Assembly (NCBI RefSeq): GCF_001428005.1
Contig: NZ_LMSB01000021.1
Location: forward strand, 8,146-60,569
Source: Arthrobacter sp. Soil736
GTDB lineage: Bacteria; Actinomycetota; Actinomycetes; Actinomycetales; Micrococcaceae
Direction of reading: 5' to 3'
DNA length: 52,424 nt
Made by a program: the position numbers and the translations under genes. Below, piece after piece: positions 41,020 to 50,383 of the stretch (its first letter is position 1; each line of letters begins with the position of its first letter). Below the pieces are notes generated by a model. The model was not told the DNA's origin. It did no database searches and saw only the letters and a program-made list of their open reading frames with translations.

Positions 41020-42504
41020 ATGTTGAAGCCATGGAGCTGCGACACATACGTCGCTCAGGCAGATGCGACGGCGGACGGCCGGCTCATCTTCGGCAAGAAC
41101 AGCGATCGTCCCGCCGGTGAAGTGCAGCCTCTGCGCTACGTGCCGAGGCGGCCTAAGTCAGAGCGGCTCGACCTCGCGTATGTCTCCATTGAAGACGAGC
41201 CGGCGTATGCCCACGTCGGCGCAGCACCCTTCTGGTGCTGGGGATACGAGTTCGGCGTCAACGAACACAACGTCAGCATCGGCAACGAAGCTCAGTTCAC
41301 GCGCGCTTGGGCAAGCTGTGTCGCGGCGGCAAAGGCTGGAGACCCGCCGTCGAGCGGCATCATCGGCATGGAACTGGTCAGGCTCGGACTGGAACGCGGA
41401 CGGACGGCAATTCAAGCACTGGATGCCATGACGCGACTCCTTGAGCGGTACGGGCAGTGGGGTTCGGGCGTCCTAGGGAAACCGCCCGTGGACGGGTCCT
41501 ACGACAACTCATATCTGATTGCGGATGGAAAGGATGCCTGGATTCTCGAAACCAGCGGACGCGAGTGGATCAGTCGCCGCGTGCAATCCGGAATTTACTC
41601 GATCAGCAACGAACCCTCCATACGGACGGAATATGATCGAAAAAGTGAGGGTCTGCTCAGCACTGCGTGCCAGGAAGGCTGGCTGGTCAAGGACCGCCCC
41701 TTTGACTATGCGGCAACCCATGTCGATCCATTGACGTCGCTTCAGGTTTCACACATGAGGCAGCGCCGCTCGCAGCAGATGCTTCAGAAGGCTAAGGAAG
41801 CCGGCGGGGTCCAACTGCACAGCGCCAAAGGAGTTCTGCGCGACCATTTTGAGGGGACATTTCTGGACGGCCCGTACTTCAACGCAGCCCGACCTGACTT
41901 CCTGACATTGTGCATGCATGAACATCCTGCTGGATTTACGTGGGGGAACACCGCGGGTTCAATTATTGTCGAAACGGCAAGGCATGATGATGATCTCACC
42001 ACGATCTGGTGGACACCGCTGTCCCCCTGCGTTGGGGCTTACATTCCCATCTTCCTGCAGTCCGGTGAGATACCGGAATCTCTCCAAACACCAGCGCCTC
42101 CCCAGGTCCCCCGTCCGCCGGAAGAGTGCGAGCAGGCCCAGTTCGATCCTTCCGGATACTGGTGGAAGTTTCAGAATCTGCTGGACGCGGCTAAGGGGGA
42201 CCCGTCGGGGTCCCGGTTCCCCGAGCGGCAACCGATGATCCGCGCTCGGTTCGATCAACTCGAAAGGACGTGGGTGGAAAAGGCTGCGGAGCTGCGCCGA
42301 AGATGGGCCACTGCGGACGGCGTGAAAAGGGAGAAACTTGTCCCGGAGCTCAAGCAACTGACATCTCAGGCAGTTGACGAAGTAAGCGACCAAATTGGTG
42401 TGTTCCTGGCCGAATACGCGCCTAGCGGGCTACTCGAACCAATCGACCCTAGATGGCTCGGCTCTCGTCGCTCTGCCGCCGGAATCACCCGGGAGCGTTC
42501 GTGA
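41020..42504 (+). CDS. Secernin / peptidase C69-family N-terminal nucleophile hydrolase
   Basis: About 494 aa. The likely start is ATG 41020 with GAGGGGGGAA close before it; TTG 41008 and 41023 are alternatives. WSCDTYVAQADATADGRLIF followed by GKNSDRPAGEVQPL is the secernin signature; the cysteine at residue 7 would become the N-terminal nucleophile after removal of a short propeptide. EPAYAHVGAAPFWCWGYEFG and NEHNVSIGNEAQFTR are also conserved. Known members are dipeptidases or amide hydrolases. The operon with the NCS1 permease points to hydrolysis of an imported amide, but the substrate is unknown. It lacks a signal peptide. Confidence 0.85.
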   Translation: MLKPWSCDTYVAQADATADGRLIFGKNSDRPAGEVQPLRYVPRRPKSERLDLAYVSIEDEPAYAHVGAAPFWCWGYEFGVNEHNVSIGNEAQFTRAWASCVAAAKAGDPPSSGIIGMELVRLGLERGRTAIQALDAMTRLLERYGQWGSGVLGKPPVDGSYDNSYLIADGKDAWILETSGREWISRRVQSGIYSISNEPSIRTEYDRKSEGLLSTACQEGWLVKDRPFDYAATHVDPLTSLQVSHMRQRRSQQMLQKAKEAGGVQLHSAKGVLRDHFEGTFLDGPYFNAARPDFLTLCMHEHPAGFTWGNTAGSIIVETARHDDDLTTIWWTPLSPCVGAYIPIFLQSGEIPESLQTPAPPQVPRPPEECEQAQFDPSGYWWKFQNLLDAAKGDPSGSRFPERQPMIRARFDQLERTWVEKAAELRRRWATADGVKREKLVPELKQLTSQAVDEVSDQIGVFLAEYAPSGLLEPIDPRWLGSRRSAAGITRERS

Positions 42505-42904
42505 CGCGCTGAAACGGAGCCAGGACCGCTTCGGATGTGGATTCCGCCGGTGTCCATTGGAGGTGGGCGACAGAGGCCGCGGATTCCGGCTCTTTCAGGA
42601 GGGACAACCGCGGGCCGACTGCGTCGGTAAGGTCAAAGAGACGCCGCCGGCGACCACCGGACCGCCCAGCCAGCCCCGCCACGGCCACGACAGCTGCGAC
42701 GATCAGGACTACAAGCGAGCCCGAACTGTGGACAGTGTCCACACCCCTTTTCCGACAGATTTTGAGCAACTCCGAGCGACTGCCGCGCTCCCCAACCAGG
42801 GGGCGCGGCAGCTGTGTTCTGCTGCGAGTCTTCCGGTGCGGACTTCCCACCAGTCCGTTCTGGACCATCAGGTCCCGGAACATTGGTTCACTCGAAATCC
42901 CCAT
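42485..42904 (-). CDS. Hypothetical protein with one membrane helix (139 aa)
   Basis: ATG 42904 has a strong ribosome binding site, GAGGAGGAGAACTCGCG. The product has one clear hydrophobic helix (GSLVVLIVAAVVAVAGLAG, about residues 62-80) followed by basic residues (RSGGRRRRLF). The N-terminal third (MGISSEPMFRDLMVQNGLVG) looks natural. Its end overlaps the secernin gene by 20 bp on the opposite strand. No family recognised. The competing plus-strand frames lack such a ribosome binding site. Confidence 0.38.
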   Translation of the reverse strand: MGISSEPMFRDLMVQNGLVGSPHRKTRSRTQLPRPLVGERGSRSELLKICRKRGVDTVHSSGSLVVLIVAAVVAVAGLAGRSGGRRRRLFDLTDAVGPRLSLLKEPESAASVAHLQWTPAESTSEAVLAPFQRVTNAPG

Positions 42905-43002
42905 CGCGAGTTCTCCTCCTCAGACATCTCTCATGGCTGAAACGCGGAAATTCGCATGACCGGACGCCCCCGTCTGATTCACCCAGCCAGGTTCTGCGTC
43001 GG

Positions 43003-43407
43003 GCACTGACGGCGGGTGCCGAGTCGGTGCCGTTCGACGTTGATGACCTGCCCGGATACGCGGAGGCGATCTTCGACCACCTCGTCGCCCGACCCGACCT
43101 CATGCGCCTGCGACTATGGAAACTCCTGGAACGCCCGTCCGCCACCGGACTTGAACCAGGCGCGTTCCGGCACAAGACCGCCGAGGTGGCCCAGGCGCAG
43201 CAGCACGGCGACCTCGCCCGGGACATGGGACCCGAAGATCTGCTGACCATGGTCCTCGCCGCGGCCCAGGCATGGTTCTGGGCCATCGAAGGCGCGGACG
43301 CGCAGGAGGATGTGCAGTCGTGGTCGGCGCAGCGGCTGGCCGAGCACCGTGCTGCTGTCGTCGAGGCCGCCCGCCGGATCAGCGAACCGAAGCCGGCGCG
43401 CCCTTAG
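43003..43407 (+). pseudogene. TetR-family regulator, C-terminal domain only
   Basis: The segment VPFDVDDLPGYAEAIFDHLV, LMRLRLWKLLERPS, AQQHGDLARDMGPEDLLTMV and LAAAQAWFWAIE is typical of the ligand-binding half of actinobacterial TetR regulators. The DNA-binding N-terminal domain (about 50 residues) is missing: upstream the frame has no helix-turn-helix. So this is a 5'-truncated remnant. Confidence 0.65.
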
Positions 43408-43685
43408 CGGGCCCAGAAGGCACGCGGTCATCCGGTTCCGGCATACCCGCCAAGTCGGCTTTCGTAGAGGCTCAGGCCCTCGCTGGCCTCCGCATCTGAC
43501 CTTCGCCTACTTCGCAAGGAGACGGCACCGACGGCGCAGATCGGGGCGCAAGTTCTTGGGCCCTTGTGAAGGGCAAGAGGAGAAGCCCTGATGGCCATGG
43601 ACATGTACGCCTACACTTCCGTCCCGGATGGATCCTGACCGTCCGCGGGGAATCCTCCAGAACACGCTGGTCACGGGCGCTGCTG
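43408..43685. other. Intergenic stretch
   Basis: About 280 bp between the TetR fragment and the converging GH15 gene. Nothing identifiable. Confidence 0.35.
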
Positions 43686-45617
43686 TCAGGTGTTGCGGTG
43701 TGCAGGGGCGAACTGGGCCGCGCGGTTCGTTTCTTCGGCGCGGATGAGGTGCACGAGCGCGTTGAGGAGAGCCAGGTGGGTGAACGCCTGTGGGAAGTTG
43801 CCGAGGTGTCGGCCGCTCAGCGGATCCAGCTCCTCAGCGTAGAGGCCCAAGGGACTGGCGAGGGACAGCAGACGTTCGCACAGTGCCATGGCGCGTACCA
43901 CTTCTCCGATCTCGACGAGGGCTGAGACGAGCCAGAACGAGCAGGTCGTGAAGGTCCCCTCGACGCCGGTGAGTCCGTCGTCGGTCTGCTCGGGGCGGTA
44001 GCGCAGGACGAGCCCGTCCCGGGTGAGTTCGTCGGCGATGGCCAAGACGGTAGCGCGCACGCGTGGATCGTTGGCGGGCAGGAACCGGACAAGGGGGACA
44101 AGGAGCAGCGACGCATCGAGGTTCGTCGTGCCGTAGGACTGGACGAACACACCGCGGTCGTCGACACCATTGCGGCAGATGTCCTCATGGATCTCCTCGG
44201 CGATCGTGTCCCACTTCCGGGCGTAATCAGCCTGACCGTGCAGGCGCGCCAGCCGGGCACCACGATCCAGGGCGACCCAGCACATGAGCTTTGAGGAGGT
44301 GAACTGCTTCGGTTCGCCACGGACCTCCCAGATGCCGTGGTCGGGGTCCCGCCAGTGGGCGGCGGCCTGCTCGACCTGGCGGAGCAGGACGGGCCAGAGC
44401 GGCTCGGGGAGCTGGTCACGGGATTTGGCGTGGAGGTAGACGGAGTCCAGCATGGTGCCCCAGACGTCGAGCTGCCGCTGGTGGGCGGCAGCGTTGCCGA
44501 TGCGGACGGGGCGGGCGCCGTCGTAGCCGCCGAGCCCCTCGACAGTGACCTCGGGAAGGTCCCTTTCGCCGTCGATGCCGTACATGATCTGCAGGTCGTC
44601 CTCGGCGGCGACGTCGCGGATGAAAGCGAAGAAGTCGTCGGCTTCCCGGTCCAGGCCGAGGGTGTAGAGGGCCCATAGCGCGAACGTGGAATCGCGCACC
44701 CACCTATACCGGTAATCCCAGTTCCGCTCTCCCCCGGGCGTCTCGGGCAGCGACGTGGTGGGCGCCGCGACCAGAGCTCCAGTCGGCGCGTAGGTGAGGC
44801 CCTTCAACGTCAGCGCGCTGCGCTGCAGCTCCTCCCGCCAGGGGTGGTCGGGGAACTCGCCCCCGGTGATCCATTGCCTCCAGAACTCAGTGGTCTGCCA
44901 CTGCTTACGCGTGGCTTCCTCCCACGTCCGCGGCGGGGGCAGCGACCCCCAGGAGAGCGCGATAAATGCCTGCTCGCCCTCGGTCATGCGGCTGCGGATG
45001 ACCGCGATGGAGTCCTCGATGCCCAGCCGGCGGTCGGTGGTCAGACGCAGCACCGGATCCCCCTCATCGCCGCTGACGGTCACGACCTCCCCGTATCCGG
45101 GACCGGAGAACTCCCACCGTGCCCGGCGCCGGCCGTAGCCGAAGACCGGCTCGCACAGCACGGACAGCTCCACTGCACCGTTGACGCACCGGACGGTGCG
45201 CAGCAGGCAATGCTCAGCCTCGTAGTTCGTCGGCGGGCGGCGGTATCGGCCGGCCCTCTCTTCGGTGTGGTGCCACGGACCCATCACCAGGGCGTCCCTC
45301 ACGATCAGCCATCCAGTCCTGGTCTGCCAGGTGGTCTCCAGGATCAGGCTGCCGGGGAGATAGCGGCGCGCTGTGGGCTCCCGGACGCCGTACGGCGCCA
45401 CCTTGAAGCCACCCGCGGCGCGGTCGAGCATAGTGGAGAACACGCTCGGTGAGTCGTGACGCGGCACGCACATCCACTCCACCTGCCCGCTCGATGCGAT
45501 CAAGCAGTTGGCCTCACAGTCAGACAAAAACCCATAGTCGGCGATCGGCGGGTACAGGCTCGTGCCTGCCCCGGAGCGCCGCCTCCCCTGAGCCCCTGAT
45601 CCGGCGTCGATCCTCAC
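43686..45617 (-). CDS. Glycoside hydrolase family 15 protein (second)
   Basis: From GTG 45617 the product is 643 aa. The open frame extends 135 codons further but that part lacks family similarity and lies opposite the alpha/beta hydrolase gene, so I place the start near 45617; the ribosome binding site is weak (GGGAG, long spacing). The family start is PPIADYGFLSDCEANCLIAS and VEWMCVPRHDSPSVF. The catalytic domain has PETPGGERNWDYRYRWVRDS, LQIMYGIDGERDLPE and RIGNAAAHQRQLDVWGTML. No signal peptide. It probably hydrolyses trehalose or a small alpha-glucan in the cytoplasm. Only moderately similar to the GH15 protein at 2707, so not a recent duplicate. Confidence 0.87.
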   Translation of the reverse strand: MRIDAGSGAQGRRRSGAGTSLYPPIADYGFLSDCEANCLIASSGQVEWMCVPRHDSPSVFSTMLDRAAGGFKVAPYGVREPTARRYLPGSLILETTWQTRTGWLIVRDALVMGPWHHTEERAGRYRRPPTNYEAEHCLLRTVRCVNGAVELSVLCEPVFGYGRRRARWEFSGPGYGEVVTVSGDEGDPVLRLTTDRRLGIEDSIAVIRSRMTEGEQAFIALSWGSLPPPRTWEEATRKQWQTTEFWRQWITGGEFPDHPWREELQRSALTLKGLTYAPTGALVAAPTTSLPETPGGERNWDYRYRWVRDSTFALWALYTLGLDREADDFFAFIRDVAAEDDLQIMYGIDGERDLPEVTVEGLGGYDGARPVRIGNAAAHQRQLDVWGTMLDSVYLHAKSRDQLPEPLWPVLLRQVEQAAAHWRDPDHGIWEVRGEPKQFTSSKLMCWVALDRGARLARLHGQADYARKWDTIAEEIHEDICRNGVDDRGVFVQSYGTTNLDASLLLVPLVRFLPANDPRVRATVLAIADELTRDGLVLRYRPEQTDDGLTGVEGTFTTCSFWLVSALVEIGEVVRAMALCERLLSLASPLGLYAEELDPLSGRHLGNFPQAFTHLALLNALVHLIRAEETNRAAQFAPAHRNT

Positions 45618-45812
45618 TACCCCAGTATGGTCTCCCGGACCGGAAGCGGGAATCCTGACTCCATGCGGACCCTTCCCATGGGTCAACACGCAGCCTTGAC
45701 ACGAGTGGAGCGACGGGTCTAGAACTGCTACAGCGATCGCTCCTGGCAGCGCGTCGGGACAGATCAGGTGGGCGATACGGCCGATAGCGGGTTCAACGAA
45801 GAGAGTTGTCAG

Positions 45813-46661
45813 ATGGGTGCCGGGGCGGTATCGACGATCAGCACGTACTTCCGAGTCTGTGACGGGGTGCGGGTGAGGTTCGCGGACAACAAGGCGGACT
45901 CGGACATCACCATGCTGCTGCTGGCGCCGTGGCCGGAAAGCCTTTGGGCCTTCCGCCGCATCTGGAGCCGCGTTGCGGCAGTCGTGCGGGTGGTCGCCAT
46001 CGACATGCCCGGATTCGGCCATTCAGATGGCCGCCCGGAGCTGATCGCCCCGGACGGCTCCGGAGCATTCCTGGCGCGGCTGATCGATGAATGGGGCCTG
46101 GGAGTTCCGCACGTCGTCGGCCCGGACGTTGGCACGGCCGCAGCGCTATTCCTTGCTGCGAAGGCCCCAGAACGGGTCACGAGCCTGACCATCGGCGGCG
46201 GCGCGGTCCGCTTTCCGATCGACGCGGGCGGCGCCCTCAAGGAGATCATCGAAGCGCCGTCTCTGGATGACGTGCGCGCCCTCGACGCCAGAACGAATAT
46301 CGGCTTCGCGGTCGAGCTGCCCGCCCCGAGCGTCAGCGAGCCGGAGGTCCACGAGGACTACGTCAGCGCTTACGACCTCGGGCGCTTCGCCGAGTCGGCG
46401 CGGTTTGTGCGGACCTACCCCGAGCAGAACCCGGTGCTGCACGATCTGCTGCCGTCCATCACCACGCCGACCCAGATCGTCGCGGGCCGCCACGATAACC
46501 TCGTGCCGTGGTCGAACAGCGAGTACCTGGACGACCTCCTCCCCCACAGCGAGATACATCCTCTCGACGGCGGCCACTTCGCGTGGGAAGAAGCAGCGGA
46601 GGAATACGGCCGACTGGTCGCCGACTGGGTCAGCGGCGGGTATCGACGCGTCGCGGACTAG
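45813..46661 (+). CDS. Alpha/beta hydrolase with aspartate nucleophile
   Basis: From ATG 45813 the product is 282 aa; GTG 45768 is an alternative start with a poorer signal. The oxyanion region is LLLAPWPESLWAFRRIW, followed by VVAIDMPGFGHSDGRPEL. The nucleophile elbow reads VVGPDVGTAAALF, with Asp where esterases have Ser. This is the pattern of epoxide hydrolases and haloalkane or haloacetate dehalogenases. The base histidine lies in LDGGHFAWEEAAEEYG. So it may open epoxides or remove halogen; sequence cannot decide which. Divergent from the GH15 gene; the intergenic region is about 195 bp. Confidence 0.83.
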   Translation: MGAGAVSTISTYFRVCDGVRVRFADNKADSDITMLLLAPWPESLWAFRRIWSRVAAVVRVVAIDMPGFGHSDGRPELIAPDGSGAFLARLIDEWGLGVPHVVGPDVGTAAALFLAAKAPERVTSLTIGGGAVRFPIDAGGALKEIIEAPSLDDVRALDARTNIGFAVELPAPSVSEPEVHEDYVSAYDLGRFAESARFVRTYPEQNPVLHDLLPSITTPTQIVAGRHDNLVPWSNSEYLDDLLPHSEIHPLDGGHFAWEEAAEEYGRLVADWVSGGYRRVAD

Positions 46662-46736
46662 GCGGCCAGTCGCACCGCAATTCCTCCCCCTGACGGTTAC
46701 CGATAATCCCAACAGCCAGCGTTCGTTCTGGCACGG

Positions 46737-47378
46737 TTAGAACCCCAGTGCCTCATCGCAGAGGACGACCGTGATGCGGCCGGGTACCCACTCGCGATTG
46801 ATGATGAGAACTTTGTTCACGCCGCTGTGCACGCCGTACGCTGCCTGGGCCCGCGCGTCCTCCAGCGGGAAGGCGTATTCATCGACGCGGCGCAGTGCGT
46901 CCTCAAGGCCGGGAACGATTTTCTGCGTCCCAACTAGGAGAATGACCTTCCCTGCGCCGGATGCGTACGGGCCGATTTGGCTCCCGCTCGCGGAGGCGAC
47001 AACCAGCGACCCGGTCTCGGTGATGGCATGGACACTGCCGAGCATGACGTCCGGCGACACGCTGAGGCGGCGGATCTCGTCGGCCTGCGTGGCGCGGTCC
47101 ATGGCGTGGAACCGGGGTCGGAGCGGCTGGTACCGGCCGGACTTCTCTATCTCCTCGGTGATGCCCGCGGCCTCGAGCGAGGCCGATGCGCCTTGATGTA
47201 CTTGCGACCCCGCCGGGATGAGATCCAGGACCATGCGTTTGGCTTCTGCGCTGTTCGGGGCGCGAAGGACAGTGATCCCGTTGGCTTCCAGCGCGGCTGC
47301 AGTTCGCGCCACGCGGTCCTCCTCGGCCGGGGCTGAGAATCCACCACTCAGTGTCCTGTTGGGCTGTACTTCACTCAT
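46737..47378 (-). CDS. LUD-domain protein (LutC-like)
   Basis: From ATG 47378 the product is 213 aa. GAGGAGGACCGTCTC just upstream is a strong ribosome binding site and decides against the start 14 codons earlier. LUD-domain features: VLRAPNSAEAKRMVLDLIPA, GSVHAITETGSLVVAS, QIGPYASGAGKVILLVGTQK and YGVHSGVNKVLIINREW. LUD proteins take part in lactate oxidation with LutA/LutB or act alone with unknown roles. No lutA or lutB is here, so it is a stand-alone member. It is divergent from a MarR regulator, with a palindrome in the shared promoter, and is probably controlled by it. Confidence 0.85.
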   Translation of the reverse strand: MSEVQPNRTLSGGFSAPAEEDRVARTAAALEANGITVLRAPNSAEAKRMVLDLIPAGSQVHQGASASLEAAGITEEIEKSGRYQPLRPRFHAMDRATQADEIRRLSVSPDVMLGSVHAITETGSLVVASASGSQIGPYASGAGKVILLVGTQKIVPGLEDALRRVDEYAFPLEDARAQAAYGVHSGVNKVLIINREWVPGRITVVLCDEALGF

Positions 47379-47405
47379 GAGACGGTCCTCCTCACCGCTC
47401 AGATG

Positions 47406-47423
47406 TACTTGCGATTGCAAATA
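47406..47423. promoter_or_regulatory. Candidate MarR operator
   Basis: TACTTGCGATTGCAAATA contains the near-palindrome TTGC-GATT-GCAA. It lies 28-45 bp upstream of the LUD gene start and 23-40 bp upstream of the MarR start, a suitable place for a repressor controlling both genes. Confidence 0.55.
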
Positions 47424-47445
47424 CCTGTGGGGTTAACTGGTGAAC

Positions 47446-47949
47446 ATGGACGAAAATTCCCCACCGATCGACGTGACTACTCTCTTCGGCCGGCTTGTCG
47501 ACGAGTCACTTCCCGGGCGGCGCGGAGAGAAGGCATGGCGCGCGTTGTTGCACGCCCACGCGACACTCATGCGCCAACTCGACACCGATCTCTGGGAGGA
47601 TACCGGCCTGCGCCTCGCCGACTTCGACGTCCTGGCTCAGCTGGCCGGGGCGGGCGGCGGGCTACGGATGACTGACCTCGCCGCCCGCACGCTCATCTCA
47701 CGCTCGGGATTGACGCGTCGCGTCGCGAGGTTGGTAGATGAGGGCCTGGTACACCGGGCAAACGCCGCCGGGGACGGGCGCGGCGTGGTTGTCGCGTTGA
47801 CCGACGCCGGTGTCGCCCGTCTGGCGGAAACGGTCCCGGTCCATCTTCGCGGCGTGTCCAAACTGTTTGTCGAGCGGCTCGACGATCAGGAACTCGCCGT
47901 ACTCGAGACCGCCCTAGGAAAAGTCATCGTCGACTGCACGTTCGGCTGA
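47446..47949 (+). CDS. MarR-family transcriptional regulator
   Basis: 167 aa from ATG 47446; GTG 47440 is an in-frame alternative. The winged helix-turn-helix is visible in LRLADFDVLAQLAGAGGGLR, MTDLAARTLISRSGLTRRVA and RLVDEGLVHRANAAGDGRGV, with the wing aspartate-arginine pattern in GDGRGVVVALTDAG. MarR proteins bind small phenolic or oxidised ligands and repress neighbouring genes. Divergent from the LUD gene with a palindromic site between them. Confidence 0.87.
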   Translation: MDENSPPIDVTTLFGRLVDESLPGRRGEKAWRALLHAHATLMRQLDTDLWEDTGLRLADFDVLAQLAGAGGGLRMTDLAARTLISRSGLTRRVARLVDEGLVHRANAAGDGRGVVVALTDAGVARLAETVPVHLRGVSKLFVERLDDQELAVLETALGKVIVDCTFG

Positions 47950-47997
47950 GGATGCCGCCCGGGGCCGGCGGGGGATACGGACAGCGGTGGGGCTGCG

Positions 47998-49232
47998 TCA
48001 GGCCTCAGCCTGCTTCAGGGCTTGCTCCTCATGTCGGTAGCCGACCGTCTCGTATGCGACGACGATGAGGGCGGGCGAGGCGGCGACGAGGAGCAGCGTG
48101 GCGCCCACGCTCGCACCCAGGCCCACCGCGGCCACGGCGGAGACAAGGACGATCGCGGCCGAGCCGAATATCCAGATGTGGTAGCGGTCGGCAGTGCGCA
48201 GCAGGAGCGAGTAGATCGTCACAAGGATCAGCTCGAAGACGAACACTGGAAGGGCGACGGTGAGGACCGTTGCAGTGGCGCCGATGTGGCTCTCACCTGA
48301 GATGTAGACCGCCGCTGCGTGGAGGCCGGCGCCGGTGCCGACAACCGCGCCGAACACGACGATGTGCCCGTAGCTCCATCCGAACGCGCGACGGCGATAA
48401 CGTCCCAGCACCCGCCCGGCCGGGAGGGTGAAGTACAGCCACCACATCGCGAAGGTGAGGGCAGTGCCGCCGGAGGCGACGAGCACGACCTCGGCTGACC
48501 AACCCGACCGGTCGACGACGGCCGTGATCGCGAGGACAGTGCCGAGGATCACCTCCCCGAGTGTGATGATCACGAGCAGCGAGTACCGTTCGGCGATGTG
48601 GTGCGGATGCCACGGAGTGCCGCCGTCCTTGCGCTCGGCGAAGAGCGGGCCCGCCAGCTCGACCCCGGTGAGAGCCGCGATGATCCACGACGTCGTCCCG
48701 ATCGGGAGCGAGGCGAAGATGAGTACTACCCACCCGACCTGCGCCACCGAAACGGCAGCCGCGTAGGCCAGGCAGGCCCGTCGATGCTCAGGATCGTGAC
48801 GCGCCGCGCGGAGCCAGAGCGCGACCGCGGCGACACGCATGATCACGTACCCGCTCACCATGATCGCGTTGTCGACATGGCGGCCTTCGTCGATGGAGCG
48901 GAAGAAGGGTGGCATCCCGAGTGCGATCACGAGCACCCCGATCATCTCGATCAACGGTCGCGATACGGAAGAAGACGTCGTCGTTGTCGTATGCGGAGGC
49001 CAGCCACGCGTAGTTCACCCACGCCCAGCTGATCGCGAAGACCCCAAGGCCGAACCCCGTGGCCGCGGCCGCCCAGTGCCCTTTCTCCAGGAGCAGCGCC
49101 GTCTGCGTCGAGACCGCGCTGAAGCCCACGACGAACGTAAGGTCGAAGAGCAGCTCAAGCGGGGTCGAGGTGGTGTTGCTCGGCCGGATCGCGCCCGGAC
49201 ATGCGTGCGAGCCGATGGGCAGGGCTCATGCA
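47998..49232 (-). pseudogene. Low temperature requirement protein A (LtrA), frameshifted
   Basis: The long C-terminal part (47998 to about 48955) encodes membrane helices with HHIAERYSLLVIITLGEVIL, the LtrA signature. The N-terminal part (TPLELLFDLTFVVGFSAVST and ASAYDNDDVFFRIAT) lies in another frame. One extra base near 48960 separates them: FFRIAT then LIEMIGVLVIALGMPPF. The natural start (MSGRDPAEQHH, near 49200) is in yet another frame, so there are at least two frameshifts. An intact LtrA would have about 400 residues and roughly ten helices. Function of LtrA is unknown. Confidence 0.75.
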
Positions 49233-49792
49233 GGAAGGCTACTCCGATACGACATTGCCGGGGAGGCCGGGTTAGCCGGAAGATCCCTCCCCTGTGTCAT
49301 AGTTCTCGCCGCCACCTACGGTGGCCGGCTTGCGAAGTAGTCCGCGCAGGTCGCCTCGGCAAAGCACTCCCTGCTCGACAAGATTCTGGATGGTCTGGGC
49401 GTACGAAAGCCGGGGCCCGGAGCTGTCGGTGTGGACGTCCCCAAGGGTATCGAGCCCGAGGGTGCTTACCAGGTTGCGTGCCCCGGTGTCCACGGGGTAT
49501 TCAGTCGTCGTTGTGACGCTTTCAGCCCAGGGTGGCCCCGGGTTGCCGGGTTCCAAGCCCCAGGTGTGGGCTTGCGGTCCAGCACGAGGCCGCAGCGATG
49601 CCGAGTGAATGCCTCCAGGAGGCAGGGTGATCGCAGCGGGCCCGCGCTTCCGCTGCAACTTCCGGCAACTCCACCTGCGTCATGCTGACCCGCTCCAGCA
49701 GGTTCATGAATGACCAGAAGCATCATCGCTGTTTGTCATTCTGATCCTCCCGCTGGGCGGGCCCTCCGCGCAACCAGGGCGCCAAGCGCCGA
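49233..49792 (-). other. Degraded stretch without a recognised gene
   Basis: About 560 bp. Minus-strand frames contain protein-like patches (LLERVSMTQVELPEVAAEAR near 49690; LSYAQTIQNLVEQGVLCRGD near 49400) in different frames, with a stop between. This suggests a decayed gene of unknown family, consistent with the broken genes on either side. Confidence 0.35.
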
Positions 49793-49858
49793 CCGCAATC
49801 AAAAGTTTCGTTCGGCGCTCCTCCGTCGCTTATCTCCTCACCAAACTTTTGATTGCGG
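49793..49858. repeat. Perfect 16-bp inverted repeat with 34-base spacer
   Basis: The arms CCGCAATCAAAAGTTT (49793-49808) and AAACTTTTGATTGCGG (49843-49858) match exactly. The AT-rich arms stand out against the GC-rich surroundings. It lies about 120 bp upstream of the DUF4192 fragment. Possible cruciform, transcription terminator or end-pair of a tiny mobile element. Confidence 0.8.
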
Positions 49859-49975
49859 CCCGTCCCCCAAGTTGCACTCCGGACCCTGCTACCCAGCGGT
49901 GATTCCTCTATCAGAACGGCACCCAAATCCAACGACCGCAGTCAGGCCGAGAAAAAGGTCAAAGAAGCCAGGACC

Positions 49976-50383
49976 ATGGAAACGCTCACCATCAAATCCC
50001 CCGCCGACCTGCTCAGCTTCATCGGACACACCCTCGGCTTCTGGCCGCACGAGAGCCTGGTCTGCATCACCGTGGACACCGACCGCATCGGCGCCACCTT
50101 GCGCGTGGACCTCCCCCGGCACGACGGCGGAGAACTGGGCTACGCCCGAACCGTCGCCGAATACCTCACCCACGATCCGAACGCCACCAGCGTCGGCAGT
50201 GTCACGCCTGCACGCCTGATGTGGGAGGATCCGGCCGCTGGGCAAGGCCCGACATTCTTCGGCACTCCGCGTTACGGGCGTGTCGCAGGGGAATTGATCG
50301 GGCGTGTTCACCCCGGCTGGCAGGATGGATGCCGTGGCTACAACGGGGGCAGGATGCGGCTCCGAACCAGGAGTGGGTGCTGA
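49976..50383 (+). pseudogene. DUF4192-domain protein, truncated
   Basis: From ATG 49976 the frame reads METLTIKSPADLLSFIGHTL and FWPHESLVCITVDTDRIGAT, then EYLTHDPNATS, the N-terminus of DUF4192 proteins (usually 300 residues or more). After about 50205 the similarity ends, and the frame runs on as unrelated sequence to 50383. It appears joined to a piece of another gene (helicase-associated fragment) and is broken. DUF4192 function is unknown. Confidence 0.65.

Noticed and set aside
45618..46022. N-terminal extension of the second GH15 protein
   Set aside because: The 135 extra codons have no family similarity and lie opposite the alpha/beta hydrolase gene. The family start matches a GTG near 45617.
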